NCBI GenBank assembly: GCA_002365595.1
Contig: DFAM01000010.1
Location: 62,001 to 126,000, forward strand
Length of the DNA stretch: 64,000 nucleotides
Source of the DNA: Acinetobacter sp. UBA3106
Lineage (GTDB): Bacteria > Pseudomonadota > Gammaproteobacteria > Pseudomonadales > Moraxellaceae
Direction: 5' to 3'
The first letter of the stretch is position 1; every line of letters begins with the position of its first letter. The notes under the pieces were generated by a model that was given only the letters and a program-made list of their open reading frames with translations, ran no database searches and was not told the origin of the DNA. The translations under genes were made by a program, and so were the position numbers. This document shows, in pieces, positions 51,666-60,486 of the stretch.

Positions 51666-52574
51666 ATGCAAAAAGCATGTGTATTGATTACCGGCGGCAG
51701 TGGTTTTATTGGCTCGCATCTGCTGCCTTATCTGTTGGCCCGTGATTATGCGGTGGTAGGGCTAACTCGCCAGAAAAATAAACGTTCCAATCATCCTGAT
51801 CTTAGCTGGATTCAGCATTTAGACGAACTGAAAACCGATCGGATTGATTATGTGATCAATTTGGCGGGTGAAAGCATTGGGCAAGGGCGCTGGACAGCCA
51901 AAAGAAAGCAGCAATTGATTGACAGTCGGGTAGAGACCACGCATCAGCTCTATCGCTACTTGGAAAAAAGACAGATTTTTCCAAAGCGAATTATTTCCGG
52001 TTCTGCCGTTGGCTATTACGGTATAGACCCGACTGAACAATGGTCGACCCTTTGTACAGAACAGTCAGCACCCCAAGCTATTTTTATGTCGGAATTGTGC
52101 CAGTTATGGGAGCAGGCAGCCCTCAGTTTTAGCCAGCAAAAAACCAAAATTATTCGTCTTGGCATAGTCTTTGGAAAGCATGGCGGAATTCTGCCACGTA
52201 TGTTATTGCCGATTAAACTGAATCTGGCAGGGAAAATCGGACATGGGCGGCAACCTGTCGTTTGGGTACATGTGCAAGATGTGCTTAGAGCAATTGAATT
52301 TTTAATGCTTAATGAAACTGAAGCACAAATATTTAATGTCGTGTCGCCTGAGAGGGGAACACAGGCGCAGTTTGTCAAAACCGCTGCACAAGTTTTAAAA
52401 CGCAAACCGTTATTCTCTTTACCGGCTTTTGTTTTGCGATGGATGTGGGGTGAACAGTCACAACTGGTATTGAATGGGCAATATGTCGTGTCCAAGGCCC
52501 TGAAAGAGGTCGGTTTTGAGTTTCACTATCCGACTTTAAAAATGGCTTTAGAAGATATATTAGTGAGCCATTAA
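51666..52574 (+). CDS. NAD(P)-dependent epimerase, TIGR01777 (YfcH) family
   Basis: The 302-aa extended SDR-like protein has the Rossmann motif LITGGSGFIGSHLLPYL (residues 7-23), NLAGESIGQGRWTAKRKQQL (near residue 67) and SAVGYYG (near residue 114), which are typical of the TIGR01777 family of E. coli YfcH. The substrate is unknown for the family. Its 3' end overlaps that of the convergent ThiO-like gene by 15 bases. Confidence 0.87.
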   Translation: MQKACVLITGGSGFIGSHLLPYLLARDYAVVGLTRQKNKRSNHPDLSWIQHLDELKTDRIDYVINLAGESIGQGRWTAKRKQQLIDSRVETTHQLYRYLEKRQIFPKRIISGSAVGYYGIDPTEQWSTLCTEQSAPQAIFMSELCQLWEQAALSFSQQKTKIIRLGIVFGKHGGILPRMLLPIKLNLAGKIGHGRQPVVWVHVQDVLRAIEFLMLNETEAQIFNVVSPERGTQAQFVKTAAQVLKRKPLFSLPAFVLRWMWGEQSQLVLNGQYVVSKALKEVGFEFHYPTLKMALEDILVSH

Positions 52575-53696
52575 ACCTGCTTCAGATTTAAGACGCTCAG
52601 TGCTATAAGCTGCTGGATTCACTAGAGGCGTTTGCTCCAGCATCAGCTGTCTGAGTAAACGTGCAGATGCTGGCCCCATACATAAACCATTGCGGAAATG
52701 GCCGAAATTGGCCCACAAATTATCTATCTCAGGCATTTTCCCGATATAGGGAACACCGGTTGGAGAGGCGGGTCTTAAACCGGCCCACTGTTTCTCGATA
52801 GGAAACTGTGCCAGTTCGGGAACCATCTCGAAACAGGCTTCTAAAATTTTCTGCGTGGTGCTTGCGGTGGGGGTGGTATCAAAACCGCAGTCTGCCATGC
52901 TGGAACCACAGACCACATGACCATCCAGACGTGGAATTAAATACATCACATCATTCATGCACATGGTCGGCAACCAGTTTGCAGGGGTTTTAAACAGCAC
53001 CATTTGCCCCTGAACAGGATATACGGGTATTTCCATCTCCAATTGTTCAGACCAGTGCTGCGACCAAGCGCCGGTAGTGATCACAAACTGATCTGCCTCA
53101 TAAGTTTTGCCATTCTTAGCAGCTATGGACTGCACCTTGCCATTTAGCATATTGAACTGCTCAATCGGGCAATATTCGACAAATTCGACTTGTGGATGCT
53201 GTTTTAAATAGGTAGTGATGGATTGCAGTAAACGTGGATTTCTGACATTGGCAATCTGGGGGAAATAAATCGCGTGCTGAAATTTGGCATCAATAAAAGG
53301 ATTAAGCTGTTCGATTTGTTCTTGTTGTAAATATTCGCATTGCTGCATGGGTTCCTGAAATTGCCGGGCATAATTCAGACCAGTTTCAAAATCGGTTTCA
53401 TCAAAAATCAGCAGGCCAGTTTCATGAATTTCAAAATCAATGTCTGAAACAGGCTTGAGCTTTTCATTCCATTCTAAATACAGTGACTTGCCATATTGCG
53501 CTAGCTGATTCACCGCATGCGGATAACGCCACGGATACATCGGGGAAAGAATACCGCCACCTGCCCAGGATGCCGCTTTACCTGCTTGCTGCTGATCGAA
53601 AATAATCACGGAACATCCCTGTTCCACAAGCTCTAAAGCAGACATCAGACCACTAATGCCCGCTCCAATGATGGCAATTTTCATCGCTTGCGCCAT
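52560..53696 (-). CDS. FAD-dependent amine oxidase, ThiO/glycine oxidase-like
   Basis: The 378-aa DAO-family flavoprotein has the Rossmann FAD motif IAIIGAGISGLMSALELVEQG (near residue 7), AGKAASWAGGGILSPMYPW (near residue 40) and the C-terminal PYIGKMPEIDNLWANFGHFRNGL. This group includes ThiO, which oxidises glycine for thiazole synthesis, and related D-amino-acid oxidases. No thi genes are adjacent, so the exact substrate is open. It lies just downstream of hemB on the same strand and ends in overlap with the epimerase gene. Confidence 0.8.
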   Translation of the reverse strand: MAQAMKIAIIGAGISGLMSALELVEQGCSVIIFDQQQAGKAASWAGGGILSPMYPWRYPHAVNQLAQYGKSLYLEWNEKLKPVSDIDFEIHETGLLIFDETDFETGLNYARQFQEPMQQCEYLQQEQIEQLNPFIDAKFQHAIYFPQIANVRNPRLLQSITTYLKQHPQVEFVEYCPIEQFNMLNGKVQSIAAKNGKTYEADQFVITTGAWSQHWSEQLEMEIPVYPVQGQMVLFKTPANWLPTMCMNDVMYLIPRLDGHVVCGSSMADCGFDTTPTASTTQKILEACFEMVPELAQFPIEKQWAGLRPASPTGVPYIGKMPEIDNLWANFGHFRNGLCMGPASARLLRQLMLEQTPLVNPAAYSTERLKSEAGLMAH

Positions 53697-53702
53697 TGAT
53701 TC

Positions 53703-54716
53703 TTATTTCATGTCTTTCAGTTTAAGGGCTGCTTCTTCAGCAAAGTAAGTCCAGATACCATCAGCACCGGCACGGCGGCAGCTCATCAGTGATTCAATGA
53801 TCACGCTGTCAGATAACCAGCCATTTTGAATGGCACCGGCCAGCATCGCGTACTCACCGCTGACTTGATATACGAAAGTCGGCACACCAAACGTATCTTT
53901 GACTTCACGCACGATATCCAGATAAGGCATACCCGGTTTGACAATCACCATGTCTGCGCCTTCCTGAATATCCAGTGCAATTTCGTGTAGCGCTTCGGCG
54001 CGGTTGCCAATGTCCATCTGGTAATTGTATTTGTTGCCGCCTTTCAAATTACTCGATGAACCGACTGCATCACGGAAAGGCCCATAAAAACTGGACGCAT
54101 ATTTGGCTGAATACGCCATGATGTTGGTATAGATATGACCATTGGCTTCCAAAGCCTGACGAATTGCACCGATACGGCCATCCATCATGTCACTTGGCGC
54201 CACCACATCTGCACCGGCGTCGGCATGACTGAGTGCCTGTTTAATCAGGCATTCCACGGTTTCATCATTCAGCACATAACCGGTGTCATCAATAATGCCG
54301 TCCTGACCATGCGTGGTATACGGGTCTAAGGCACCATCTGTAATCAGCACCATTTCTGGCAATTCTTTTTTCAGTAAACGGACGGTACTCTGAACTAGAC
54401 CGTCTTCACGCCAAGCAGCTTCAGCGGACAGACTTTTATCTTCTTGTGGCGTAACTGGAAATAGCGCTAATTTGGAAACACCCAATTCCAGTAAACGTTC
54501 TGATTTTTTTAACAGCAGATCAGCAGATAGACGCTGAACATTCGGCATACTTGGAATATCTTGGGTCTGATTTTGCCCCGGGAGGACGAATACTGGGTAA
54601 ATGAGATGATCGGTCGTTAGCTGGGTTTCCCGTACCATGGCACGTAATTGGTCATTTTTACGGATGCGGCGCATACGAGTAGCAGGAAAGGCTGGACGAT
54701 TGAACGTATAAGTCAT
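53703..54716 (-). CDS. hemB: Delta-aminolevulinic acid dehydratase (porphobilinogen synthase)
   Basis: The 337-aa enzyme joins two aminolevulinate molecules to porphobilinogen for heme synthesis. The Schiff-base lysine lies in MVIVKPGMPYLD, and the other active-site Lys in FYGPFRDA-to-GNKYNYQ. The metal-site segment reads DGALDPYTTHGQDG, with Ala/Asp in place of the zinc cysteines. This is the Mg2+-dependent type, as in Pseudomonas aeruginosa. I start at the ATG at 54716 (TYTFNRPAFPATRMRR); a longer frame starts at 54791 but lacks homology. It is followed by the ThiO-like gene after six bases. Confidence 0.95.
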   Translation of the reverse strand: MTYTFNRPAFPATRMRRIRKNDQLRAMVRETQLTTDHLIYPVFVLPGQNQTQDIPSMPNVQRLSADLLLKKSERLLELGVSKLALFPVTPQEDKSLSAEAAWREDGLVQSTVRLLKKELPEMVLITDGALDPYTTHGQDGIIDDTGYVLNDETVECLIKQALSHADAGADVVAPSDMMDGRIGAIRQALEANGHIYTNIMAYSAKYASSFYGPFRDAVGSSSNLKGGNKYNYQMDIGNRAEALHEIALDIQEGADMVIVKPGMPYLDIVREVKDTFGVPTFVYQVSGEYAMLAGAIQNGWLSDSVIIESLMSCRRAGADGIWTYFAEEAALKLKDMK

Positions 54717-54823
54717 AACAATCTCAATGATCAGTATTAAACTAGCAGCTATTGTAGACTCATAATTTGAGTTTAGGGCGACTGTATTCATTTTTTATTT
54801 AATCAAGGTAACTCGAGCAGACT

Positions 54824-55321
54824 ATGACGCAAGCAGAGAAAAATTGGACTGGCAACATTCACTTAGGCTCGAAAGTTGATATCGATGTGGTCCTTATGCA
54901 GCTATGCAAGGCCTTTAATAAATCTCCTTTTTTTCAGCATAACGGCATGACCATGCGGGTAGTGGATGGGCAGATTGAAGCGTATATCGAGATGCAGCCT
55001 TATATGATTGGCAACGTCGCGTTTCAGATTCTGCATGGCGGAGTGGCAGCAACAATCCTAGACAGTGTCGGCGGCATTGTGGCGATGGGAGAGCTGTATA
55101 AGAAAGCCAATGTGGATGATTTGCCTGATACCATCAAAAAAGTATCACGTTTGGCAACAGTCGATATGCGGGTCGATTATTTGGCACCGGGCCGCGGCAA
55201 GTCATTTACTGCACGTGCTGAAACCTTGCGTTTAGGTCGTAAGGGTTGCACCATGCGTATGACTTTGGTGAATGATGAAAACAAACCGATTGCAACTGCA
55301 ATTGCGTCTTATGCTTATTAA
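54824..55321 (+). CDS. PaaI-type hotdog thioesterase
   Basis: The 165-aa protein has a hotdog fold with the signature HGGVAATILDSVGGIVAM (near residue 70), where HGG and Asp are typical of acyl-CoA thioesterases, and VDMRVDYLAPGRG near residue 110. It should cleave an acyl-CoA; the substrate is unknown. It is divergent from hemB with a shared promoter region of about 107 bp. Confidence 0.85.
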   Translation: MTQAEKNWTGNIHLGSKVDIDVVLMQLCKAFNKSPFFQHNGMTMRVVDGQIEAYIEMQPYMIGNVAFQILHGGVAATILDSVGGIVAMGELYKKANVDDLPDTIKKVSRLATVDMRVDYLAPGRGKSFTARAETLRLGRKGCTMRMTLVNDENKPIATAIASYAY

Positions 55322-55599
55322 GTTTGTTGTAAGACAGGCAAGTTAAACTCAGTAAAAGTTAGATAAATATTCGGCATTGAATGAAAATTCGCTGCCGAAT
55401 TTGTTTTTGAAACTGATGAGTTACATTTTTATTCTCATCATATGAATTTTTCACATTAAAATCACGCCAATAAAATTGAAAAAATGACTTTCTCATCCAC
55501 ATCATCTCCAAGACAACTCTTGTCTCTATGCCTGTAGTTTGAAACTGCAATGCATTGAGGATGGCTGGTGACCAAGTCTGTTGGATTTAGGACATATTG

Positions 55600-56751
55600 A
55601 TGACAGATGCTCAAAATACCCTGCCAGAAACACAACCAGATCAACCGGTTTCCGATTCAGCCTTAAAAGCGAAACGTAAAAAAGCCTTGGGTTTTGTCGC
55701 GCTGATTTTAATCATTGCTGCAATTCTGTATGCAATCTGGAAATTATTTCTCAGCCATTCTGTCGAGACCGATAATGCCTATGTCGGTGCAGAGACGGCT
55801 TCAATCACATCCATGGTGACTGGACAAGTCGAACAGGTACTGGTCAGTGATACCCAAACGGTCAAAAAAGGCGATGTTCTGTTACGTGTAGATCGCCGTG
55901 ATGCAGAAATTGCCGTTGCTCAGGCCAAAGCAGAAATGATCAAGGCACAGCGTCAATATAAACAGACACAAGCCAATAGCAGCTCGCTGAATTCACAAAT
56001 CTTTGTCAGTGATGATGCGATTCATAGTGCCGAAGCCAAAGTGGCCGAGGCCAAAGCAGAAATGGACAAGGCACAGGATGACTTAAACCGTCGTGAAAAA
56101 CTGAGCGCCTCTGGAGCCATTTCTAAAGAAGAACTCAGTACGGCACAAAGTGCGCTGAATACCGCCAAAGCGGGCTATGCATCGGCACAAGCCGGTTTGG
56201 CACAAGCCAAATCAAGCCAGAAAGCAGCACAAAGCAACCTGGCTGCCAATGAAGCGCTGATTCGTGGTGCGGATGAAAATAGCACGCCCGATGTTTTGGT
56301 TGCACAAGCCAAATTGAAACAGGCGGTGTTGGATCTGGAACGGACTGAAATTAAGGCACCATTTGATGGGGTAGTGACACGCCGTAATATTCAGGTCGGT
56401 CAGCGTGTGGCGCCGGGCACTGTGTTGATGATGGTGGTACCGACCTCACAGCTTTATGTCGATGCCAACTTTAAAGAAAGCCAACTGGAAAAAGTCCGTC
56501 CAGGTCAAAAAGTGGTTTTAACCTCTGACCTGTATGGCGATTCTGTTGAATATCACGGAACGGTACAGGGCTTCTCTGGCGGAACAGGTTCTGCCTTTGC
56601 CCTGATTCCTGCACAAAATGCGACAGGTAACTGGATTAAGGTGGTTCAACGCTTGCCGGTTCGCATCAAGCTTGACCCTAAAGAACTGGCTGAACATCCG
56701 TTACGGGTGGGACTGTCTATGGAAGCGAAGATCGATTTGTCTTCGAAGTAG
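55600..56751 (+). CDS. emrA: EmrA-type membrane fusion protein
   Basis: The 383-aa HlyD-family adaptor has a cytoplasmic start, one helix (about residues 28-48), a lipoyl/barrel-sandwich half (HSVETDNAYVGAE near 55), a long helical hairpin (about 95-235, Ala/Lys/Glu rich) and a second lipoyl half with the DLERTEIKAPFDGVVTRRN motif near residue 245. It links the inner-membrane pump EmrB with an outer-membrane channel. The ATG at 55600 has AGGA upstream; a TTG directly before it is ignored. It is six bases before emrB. Confidence 0.9.
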   Translation: MTDAQNTLPETQPDQPVSDSALKAKRKKALGFVALILIIAAILYAIWKLFLSHSVETDNAYVGAETASITSMVTGQVEQVLVSDTQTVKKGDVLLRVDRRDAEIAVAQAKAEMIKAQRQYKQTQANSSSLNSQIFVSDDAIHSAEAKVAEAKAEMDKAQDDLNRREKLSASGAISKEELSTAQSALNTAKAGYASAQAGLAQAKSSQKAAQSNLAANEALIRGADENSTPDVLVAQAKLKQAVLDLERTEIKAPFDGVVTRRNIQVGQRVAPGTVLMMVVPTSQLYVDANFKESQLEKVRPGQKVVLTSDLYGDSVEYHGTVQGFSGGTGSAFALIPAQNATGNWIKVVQRLPVRIKLDPKELAEHPLRVGLSMEAKIDLSSK

Positions 56752-56757
56752 TCATTT

Positions 56758-58287
56758 ATGAATAACTACACTCCAATACCGAACCTGACCGGCGGCCGCT
56801 TACTTTTGGCGGCATTTGTACTGGCCTTTGCCAATTTTATGGTCGTGCTCGACATGACCATTGCCAATGTCTCGGTTCCTCATATCACCGGCAGCCTTGC
56901 GGTTTCTGCATCGCAAGGGACCTGGGTGATTACTTCCTATGCCGTTGCCGAAGCCATTTGTGTGCCTTTAACCGGTTGGCTGGCTGGACGCTTTGGTGCA
57001 GTCCGGATCTTTGTGATCAGTCTGTTTGGCTTTACCTTGTTTTCGGTGCTTTGTGGTTTATCTACCAGTCTGGAAATGCTGGTGTTCTGCCGAATAGGTC
57101 AAGGTCTGTTTGGCGGTCCGATTATGCCACTCAGCCAAACCTTGCTGATGCGTATTTTCCCGCCAGAGAAACAGTCGCAGGCGATGGGCATGTGGGCCAT
57201 GACCACCGTTGTGGGACCCATCTTAGGACCGATCCTTGGCGGTACCATTAGTGATAACTGGTCTTGGCACTGGATTTTCTTTATCAATATTCCCGTCGGG
57301 ATTGGCTGTGCGCTGGCCGCCATGCGTTTGCTGAAGCCTGCTGAAACGGAAACCAATAAACTCAAAATTGATCTGGGTGGCTTATTCCTGCTGATTTTAT
57401 GGATTGGTGCGTTACAGTTAATGCTGGATTTAGGCCATGAACGGGATTGGTTTAACAATCCGTTTATTGTCATTCTGGCCATTATCGCCTTGGTTGGCCT
57501 GATCATTTTTACTATTTGGGAACTCACTGAGCGCCATCCGGTAGTGAATATCCAGATCTTTAAATATCGAGGATTTACCATTTCCGTTCTGGCCTTGGCC
57601 TTTGGTTTTGGGGCTTTCTTTGGCAGTATTGTCATGATTCCCCAATGGTTGCAGATCAATCTCGGCTATACTGCCACCTGGGCGGGTTATCTGACAGCCA
57701 CTATGGGTTTTGGCAGTTTGTTGATGTCGCCGATTGTGGCCAAACTGGCGACTAAATATGACCAGCGTGCATTGGCCAGTTTTGGTCTCTGTTTGCTGGG
57801 CGTAGTGACCTTGATGCGGGCGTTCTGGACGACAGAGGCTGACTTTATGGCTTTGGCTTTTCCGCAAATCTTGCAGGGTTTTGCTGTACCATTCTTCTTT
57901 ATTCCTCTGTCGAATATGGCGCTGGCTTCAGTGTTGCCTCAGGAAATGGCTTCTGCTGCGGGTTTGATGAATTTCCTCAGAACCATGGCGGGGGCCATTG
58001 GTGCCTCTATTGCCGTTACCATTTGGGATGACCATAGTAAAGTGGCACGCAGTGAGATGGCGGGAACTTTGCATGTCGATGAAGTACAAAATACTTTGCT
58101 GCAAAGGGGAATGAGCCCGGAAAGTACTTTGGGCTATATTTCCAGTCTAGTTGATAAAGAAGCATCTACCTTATCGGCCAATCATGTGTTTTTAATTCTG
58201 GCGATGGTCTTTGTTTTTGCCGGACTGATTATCTGGTTATGTCCACGGCCTAAGAAGGGTGTCACCGGTGGCGGTCATGCCCATTAA
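56758..58287 (+). CDS. emrB: EmrB/QacA-family multidrug efflux transporter
   Basis: The 509-aa MFS transporter of the DHA2 family has about 14 helices. Motif A-like and DHA2 marks include LDMTIANVSVPHITGSL (near residue 31), ITSYAVAEAICVPLTGWLAGRFG (near residue 59) and WRWIFFINIPVG in the variant WHWIFFINIPVG. It pumps drugs or toxic compounds with EmrA. No TolC gene is adjacent. A bidirectional terminator follows. Confidence 0.92.
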   Translation: MNNYTPIPNLTGGRLLLAAFVLAFANFMVVLDMTIANVSVPHITGSLAVSASQGTWVITSYAVAEAICVPLTGWLAGRFGAVRIFVISLFGFTLFSVLCGLSTSLEMLVFCRIGQGLFGGPIMPLSQTLLMRIFPPEKQSQAMGMWAMTTVVGPILGPILGGTISDNWSWHWIFFINIPVGIGCALAAMRLLKPAETETNKLKIDLGGLFLLILWIGALQLMLDLGHERDWFNNPFIVILAIIALVGLIIFTIWELTERHPVVNIQIFKYRGFTISVLALAFGFGAFFGSIVMIPQWLQINLGYTATWAGYLTATMGFGSLLMSPIVAKLATKYDQRALASFGLCLLGVVTLMRAFWTTEADFMALAFPQILQGFAVPFFFIPLSNMALASVLPQEMASAAGLMNFLRTMAGAIGASIAVTIWDDHSKVARSEMAGTLHVDEVQNTLLQRGMSPESTLGYISSLVDKEASTLSANHVFLILAMVFVFAGLIIWLCPRPKKGVTGGGHAH

Positions 58288-58290
58288 TAA

Positions 58291-58318
58291 AAAACCGCTT
58301 TTCGAAGCGGTTTTTTAT
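58291..58318. terminator. Bidirectional terminator between emrB and glpK
   Basis: AAAAAACCGCTT-TTCG-AAGCGGTTTTTT is a perfect stem with a UUCG-type loop and A/T tracts. Confidence 0.92.
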
Positions 58319-58331
58319 TGTTTGAAAATTC

Positions 58332-59816
58332 TTAAATATCGGATTTGGCACGTTTTAATGCGTTTTGCCATTTACTTAGATGAAACTGGCGCTGGTCTTC
58401 ATTCATGTTCGGCTCAAAAGCGCGTTCCAGTTGCCAGGATGCAGAAATATCCGACATATTGGAAAATACACCAGCTTTTAATCCGGCCATGGCTGCTGCC
58501 CCCCAAGCGGTGGATTCCAGCATTTTAGGACGCAATACCGGCACATTTAAGATATCGGCCTGAAATTGCATCAGCATGTCATTACTACTTGCGCCGCCAT
58601 CCACACGCAGCTCTTTTAAGGGATGAGCAATATCGGACTGCATCGCCATCAGTACATCGGATACCTGAAAGGCAATCGATTCCAAAGCAGCACGGGCAAT
58701 GTGGGCTTTATTGGTCCCACGCGACATGCCGCAGAGCAGGGCACGGGCATCGCTGTCCCAATGCGGTGCACCGAGTCCGGTAAACGCAGGCACCAAAACT
58801 ACGCCGTCTGTATCCTCTACTTGGCAAGCCAGCTGTTCGATTTCACGGCTATTTTGAATAATCCCCAAACCATCGCGTAGCCATTGCACAATGGCACCTG
58901 CCATAAATACACTGCCTTCCAGTGCATAGGTGGTTTTTTCATGACATTGCCAGGCTAGCGTGCTGATGAGTTTGTTATGGCTAAATTGCACCTCATGACC
59001 GGTATTAAATAGCATGAAACAACCTGTGCCATAGGTATTTTTTGCTGTACCGATCTCAAAGCAGGACTGACCAAACAGGGCAGATTGCTGATCGCCTAAA
59101 ATCCCCATAATCGGGATATTGGCTCCGAGCAAACCTGTAGCTGTGTCGGCCATATAGGTATCCGAGGCAATAATATTCGGTAAAATGGAATGCGGGATAT
59201 TGAACAGATCAAGTAATTCTTCATCCCAAGTCTGAGTTTTCAGATTCATTAACATGGTACGGGAGGCATTACTGGCTTCTATGACGTGTTCGGCACCTTG
59301 GGTCAGATTCCACATCAACCAGCTATCGACGGTACCAAAAGCCACATGACCCTGCTGAGCCAAATCACGTAGCCCGTCAATATTTTCCAGTAGCCAAACC
59401 AGTTTTCCGGCACTGAAATAAGGATCAATTCTTAAACCGGTTTTTTGCTGGATTTTATCCTGCAAATTTTGTTGTAGAAGTTGATTACACCATTCAGTTG
59501 CACGGCGGTCTTGCCAGACAATTGCAGGGGCAAGCGGTCTGCCCGTGCGTTTATCCCAAACCACGGTAGTTTCACGTTGATTGGTTAGACCAATAGCTTG
59601 AATATCTTTAGCAAGAATACCGGCAGAGGCTAGGGCTTGCTGAACGACAGCAATTTGAGTGGTCCAAATTTCCTGTGCATCCTGTTCTACCCAGCCTGAA
59701 TGCGGTGTGGCTATATGTATTTCACGTTGAGCTGTTGCCTGAACTTTTCCTTGTTCATTGAAGATGATCGCACGGCTAGAGGTGGTTCCCTGATCAAGTG
59801 CAAGTAAATAGCTCAT
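58332..59816 (-). CDS. glpK: Glycerol kinase
   Basis: The 494-aa FGGY-family kinase phosphorylates glycerol to glycerol 3-phosphate. LALDQGTTSSRAIIF (residues 5-19) is the ATP/phosphate loop. GWVEQDAQEIW, the KNTYGTGCFML region and VDGGASSNDMLMQFQAD are family signatures. The length matches E. coli GlpK (502 aa). No glpF or glpD is adjacent. The ribosome binding site is weak (AAAAGAAAA). Confidence 0.96.
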   Translation of the reverse strand: MSYLLALDQGTTSSRAIIFNEQGKVQATAQREIHIATPHSGWVEQDAQEIWTTQIAVVQQALASAGILAKDIQAIGLTNQRETTVVWDKRTGRPLAPAIVWQDRRATEWCNQLLQQNLQDKIQQKTGLRIDPYFSAGKLVWLLENIDGLRDLAQQGHVAFGTVDSWLMWNLTQGAEHVIEASNASRTMLMNLKTQTWDEELLDLFNIPHSILPNIIASDTYMADTATGLLGANIPIMGILGDQQSALFGQSCFEIGTAKNTYGTGCFMLFNTGHEVQFSHNKLISTLAWQCHEKTTYALEGSVFMAGAIVQWLRDGLGIIQNSREIEQLACQVEDTDGVVLVPAFTGLGAPHWDSDARALLCGMSRGTNKAHIARAALESIAFQVSDVLMAMQSDIAHPLKELRVDGGASSNDMLMQFQADILNVPVLRPKMLESTAWGAAAMAGLKAGVFSNMSDISASWQLERAFEPNMNEDQRQFHLSKWQNALKRAKSDI

Positions 59817-59926
59817 AATTTTTTCTTTTATAGGACTTGAAAAATAAAATATTAGCGCAATTATTGTATTAATCGCATATGTTTGTGTAAATGTTTAAAA
59901 AAACCCACTGCGGATTTAGACATTTA

Positions 59927-59935
59927 TGCTATGAT
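59927..59935 (+). promoter_or_regulatory. Extended -10 promoter of ssrA
   Basis: TGCTATGAT is a TGn extended -10 (TATGAT at 59930-59935) placed 12 bases before the mature 5' end of tmRNA. No good -35 is seen, as allowed for extended -10 promoters. Confidence 0.6.
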
Positions 59936-59947
59936 AGCGGTTCATTT

Positions 59948-60307
59948 GGGGGTGTTTCTGGCTTCGACGCTGGTGATGAAACTCATAGATGCATGTCGAG
60001 AGCGCATTTTCTCTCGTAAATCAAATTTGCATTTTAATAGTCGCAAACGACGAATCATACGCTCTAGCTGCCTAAGGGCAGCTTGTCCGCCTCTCCGAAT
60101 ACTTGTGGTTAGAGAGTCCGACTGAAGCGCACGCACACAAGTCCGTATAAAGCCAAGCCTCGGGGCTTTGTACTAAACTTAGAGGATCGCGATTTGTACC
60201 CTGTTCGTCGGGTCACAAAGAGTTAAAATAATAGACGATATCTAAGCATGTAGTATTCTCGAGCGTAGTGCTGGCGGACGCGGGTTCAACTCCCGCCACC
60301 TCCACCA
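59948..60307 (+). ncRNA. ssrA: Transfer-messenger RNA
   Basis: The 360-nt tmRNA rescues stalled ribosomes together with SmpB. The acceptor stem pairs GGGGGTG at the 5' end with CACCTCC before the final ACCA. GGTTCAACTCCC near 60284-60295 is the T arm. The tag frame runs from the resume codon GCA at 60043 to TAA at 60075 and encodes ANDESYALAA, one residue from the E. coli tag (ANDENYALAA). The CCA end is encoded. Its 3' end forms the left boundary of an integrated element. Confidence 0.97.
60288..60307 (+). other. Presumed attL at the 3' end of ssrA
   Basis: The T-arm and acceptor end of ssrA are the classic target of tyrosine integrases, and an integrase gene starts about 180 bp downstream. 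The tmRNA remains complete, so the element restores its 3' end. The matching attR would lie beyond 64000, so the exact core cannot be read here. Confidence 0.6.
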
Positions 60308-60350
60308 AATTCTTAAATTTATATGTTGTTACATTACGATATATGAATTA

Positions 60351-60385
60351 AAAAGCCTTAGACATCAGTGTTTAGGGCTTTTTTT
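60351..60385 (+). terminator. Terminator of ssrA
   Basis: AAAAGCCTTAGACA-TCAG-TGTTTAGGGCTTTTTTT forms a long imperfect stem with a T tract about 45 bases beyond the tmRNA end. Confidence 0.85.
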
Positions 60386-60486
60386 ATGCCTGTATATAAC
60401 TTTGTATGAATGAGCACATAGCTTGTTGCTGTGTATGGTAGTGTGTATAGTGTGAGTTAGTGAAAAGCCACCATACAAGAAAGGTT

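Noticed and set aside
60043..60125. Protein-coding frame across the ssrA region.
   Set aside because: The only translated part is the tmRNA tag; the longer frame is a by-product of the RNA sequence.
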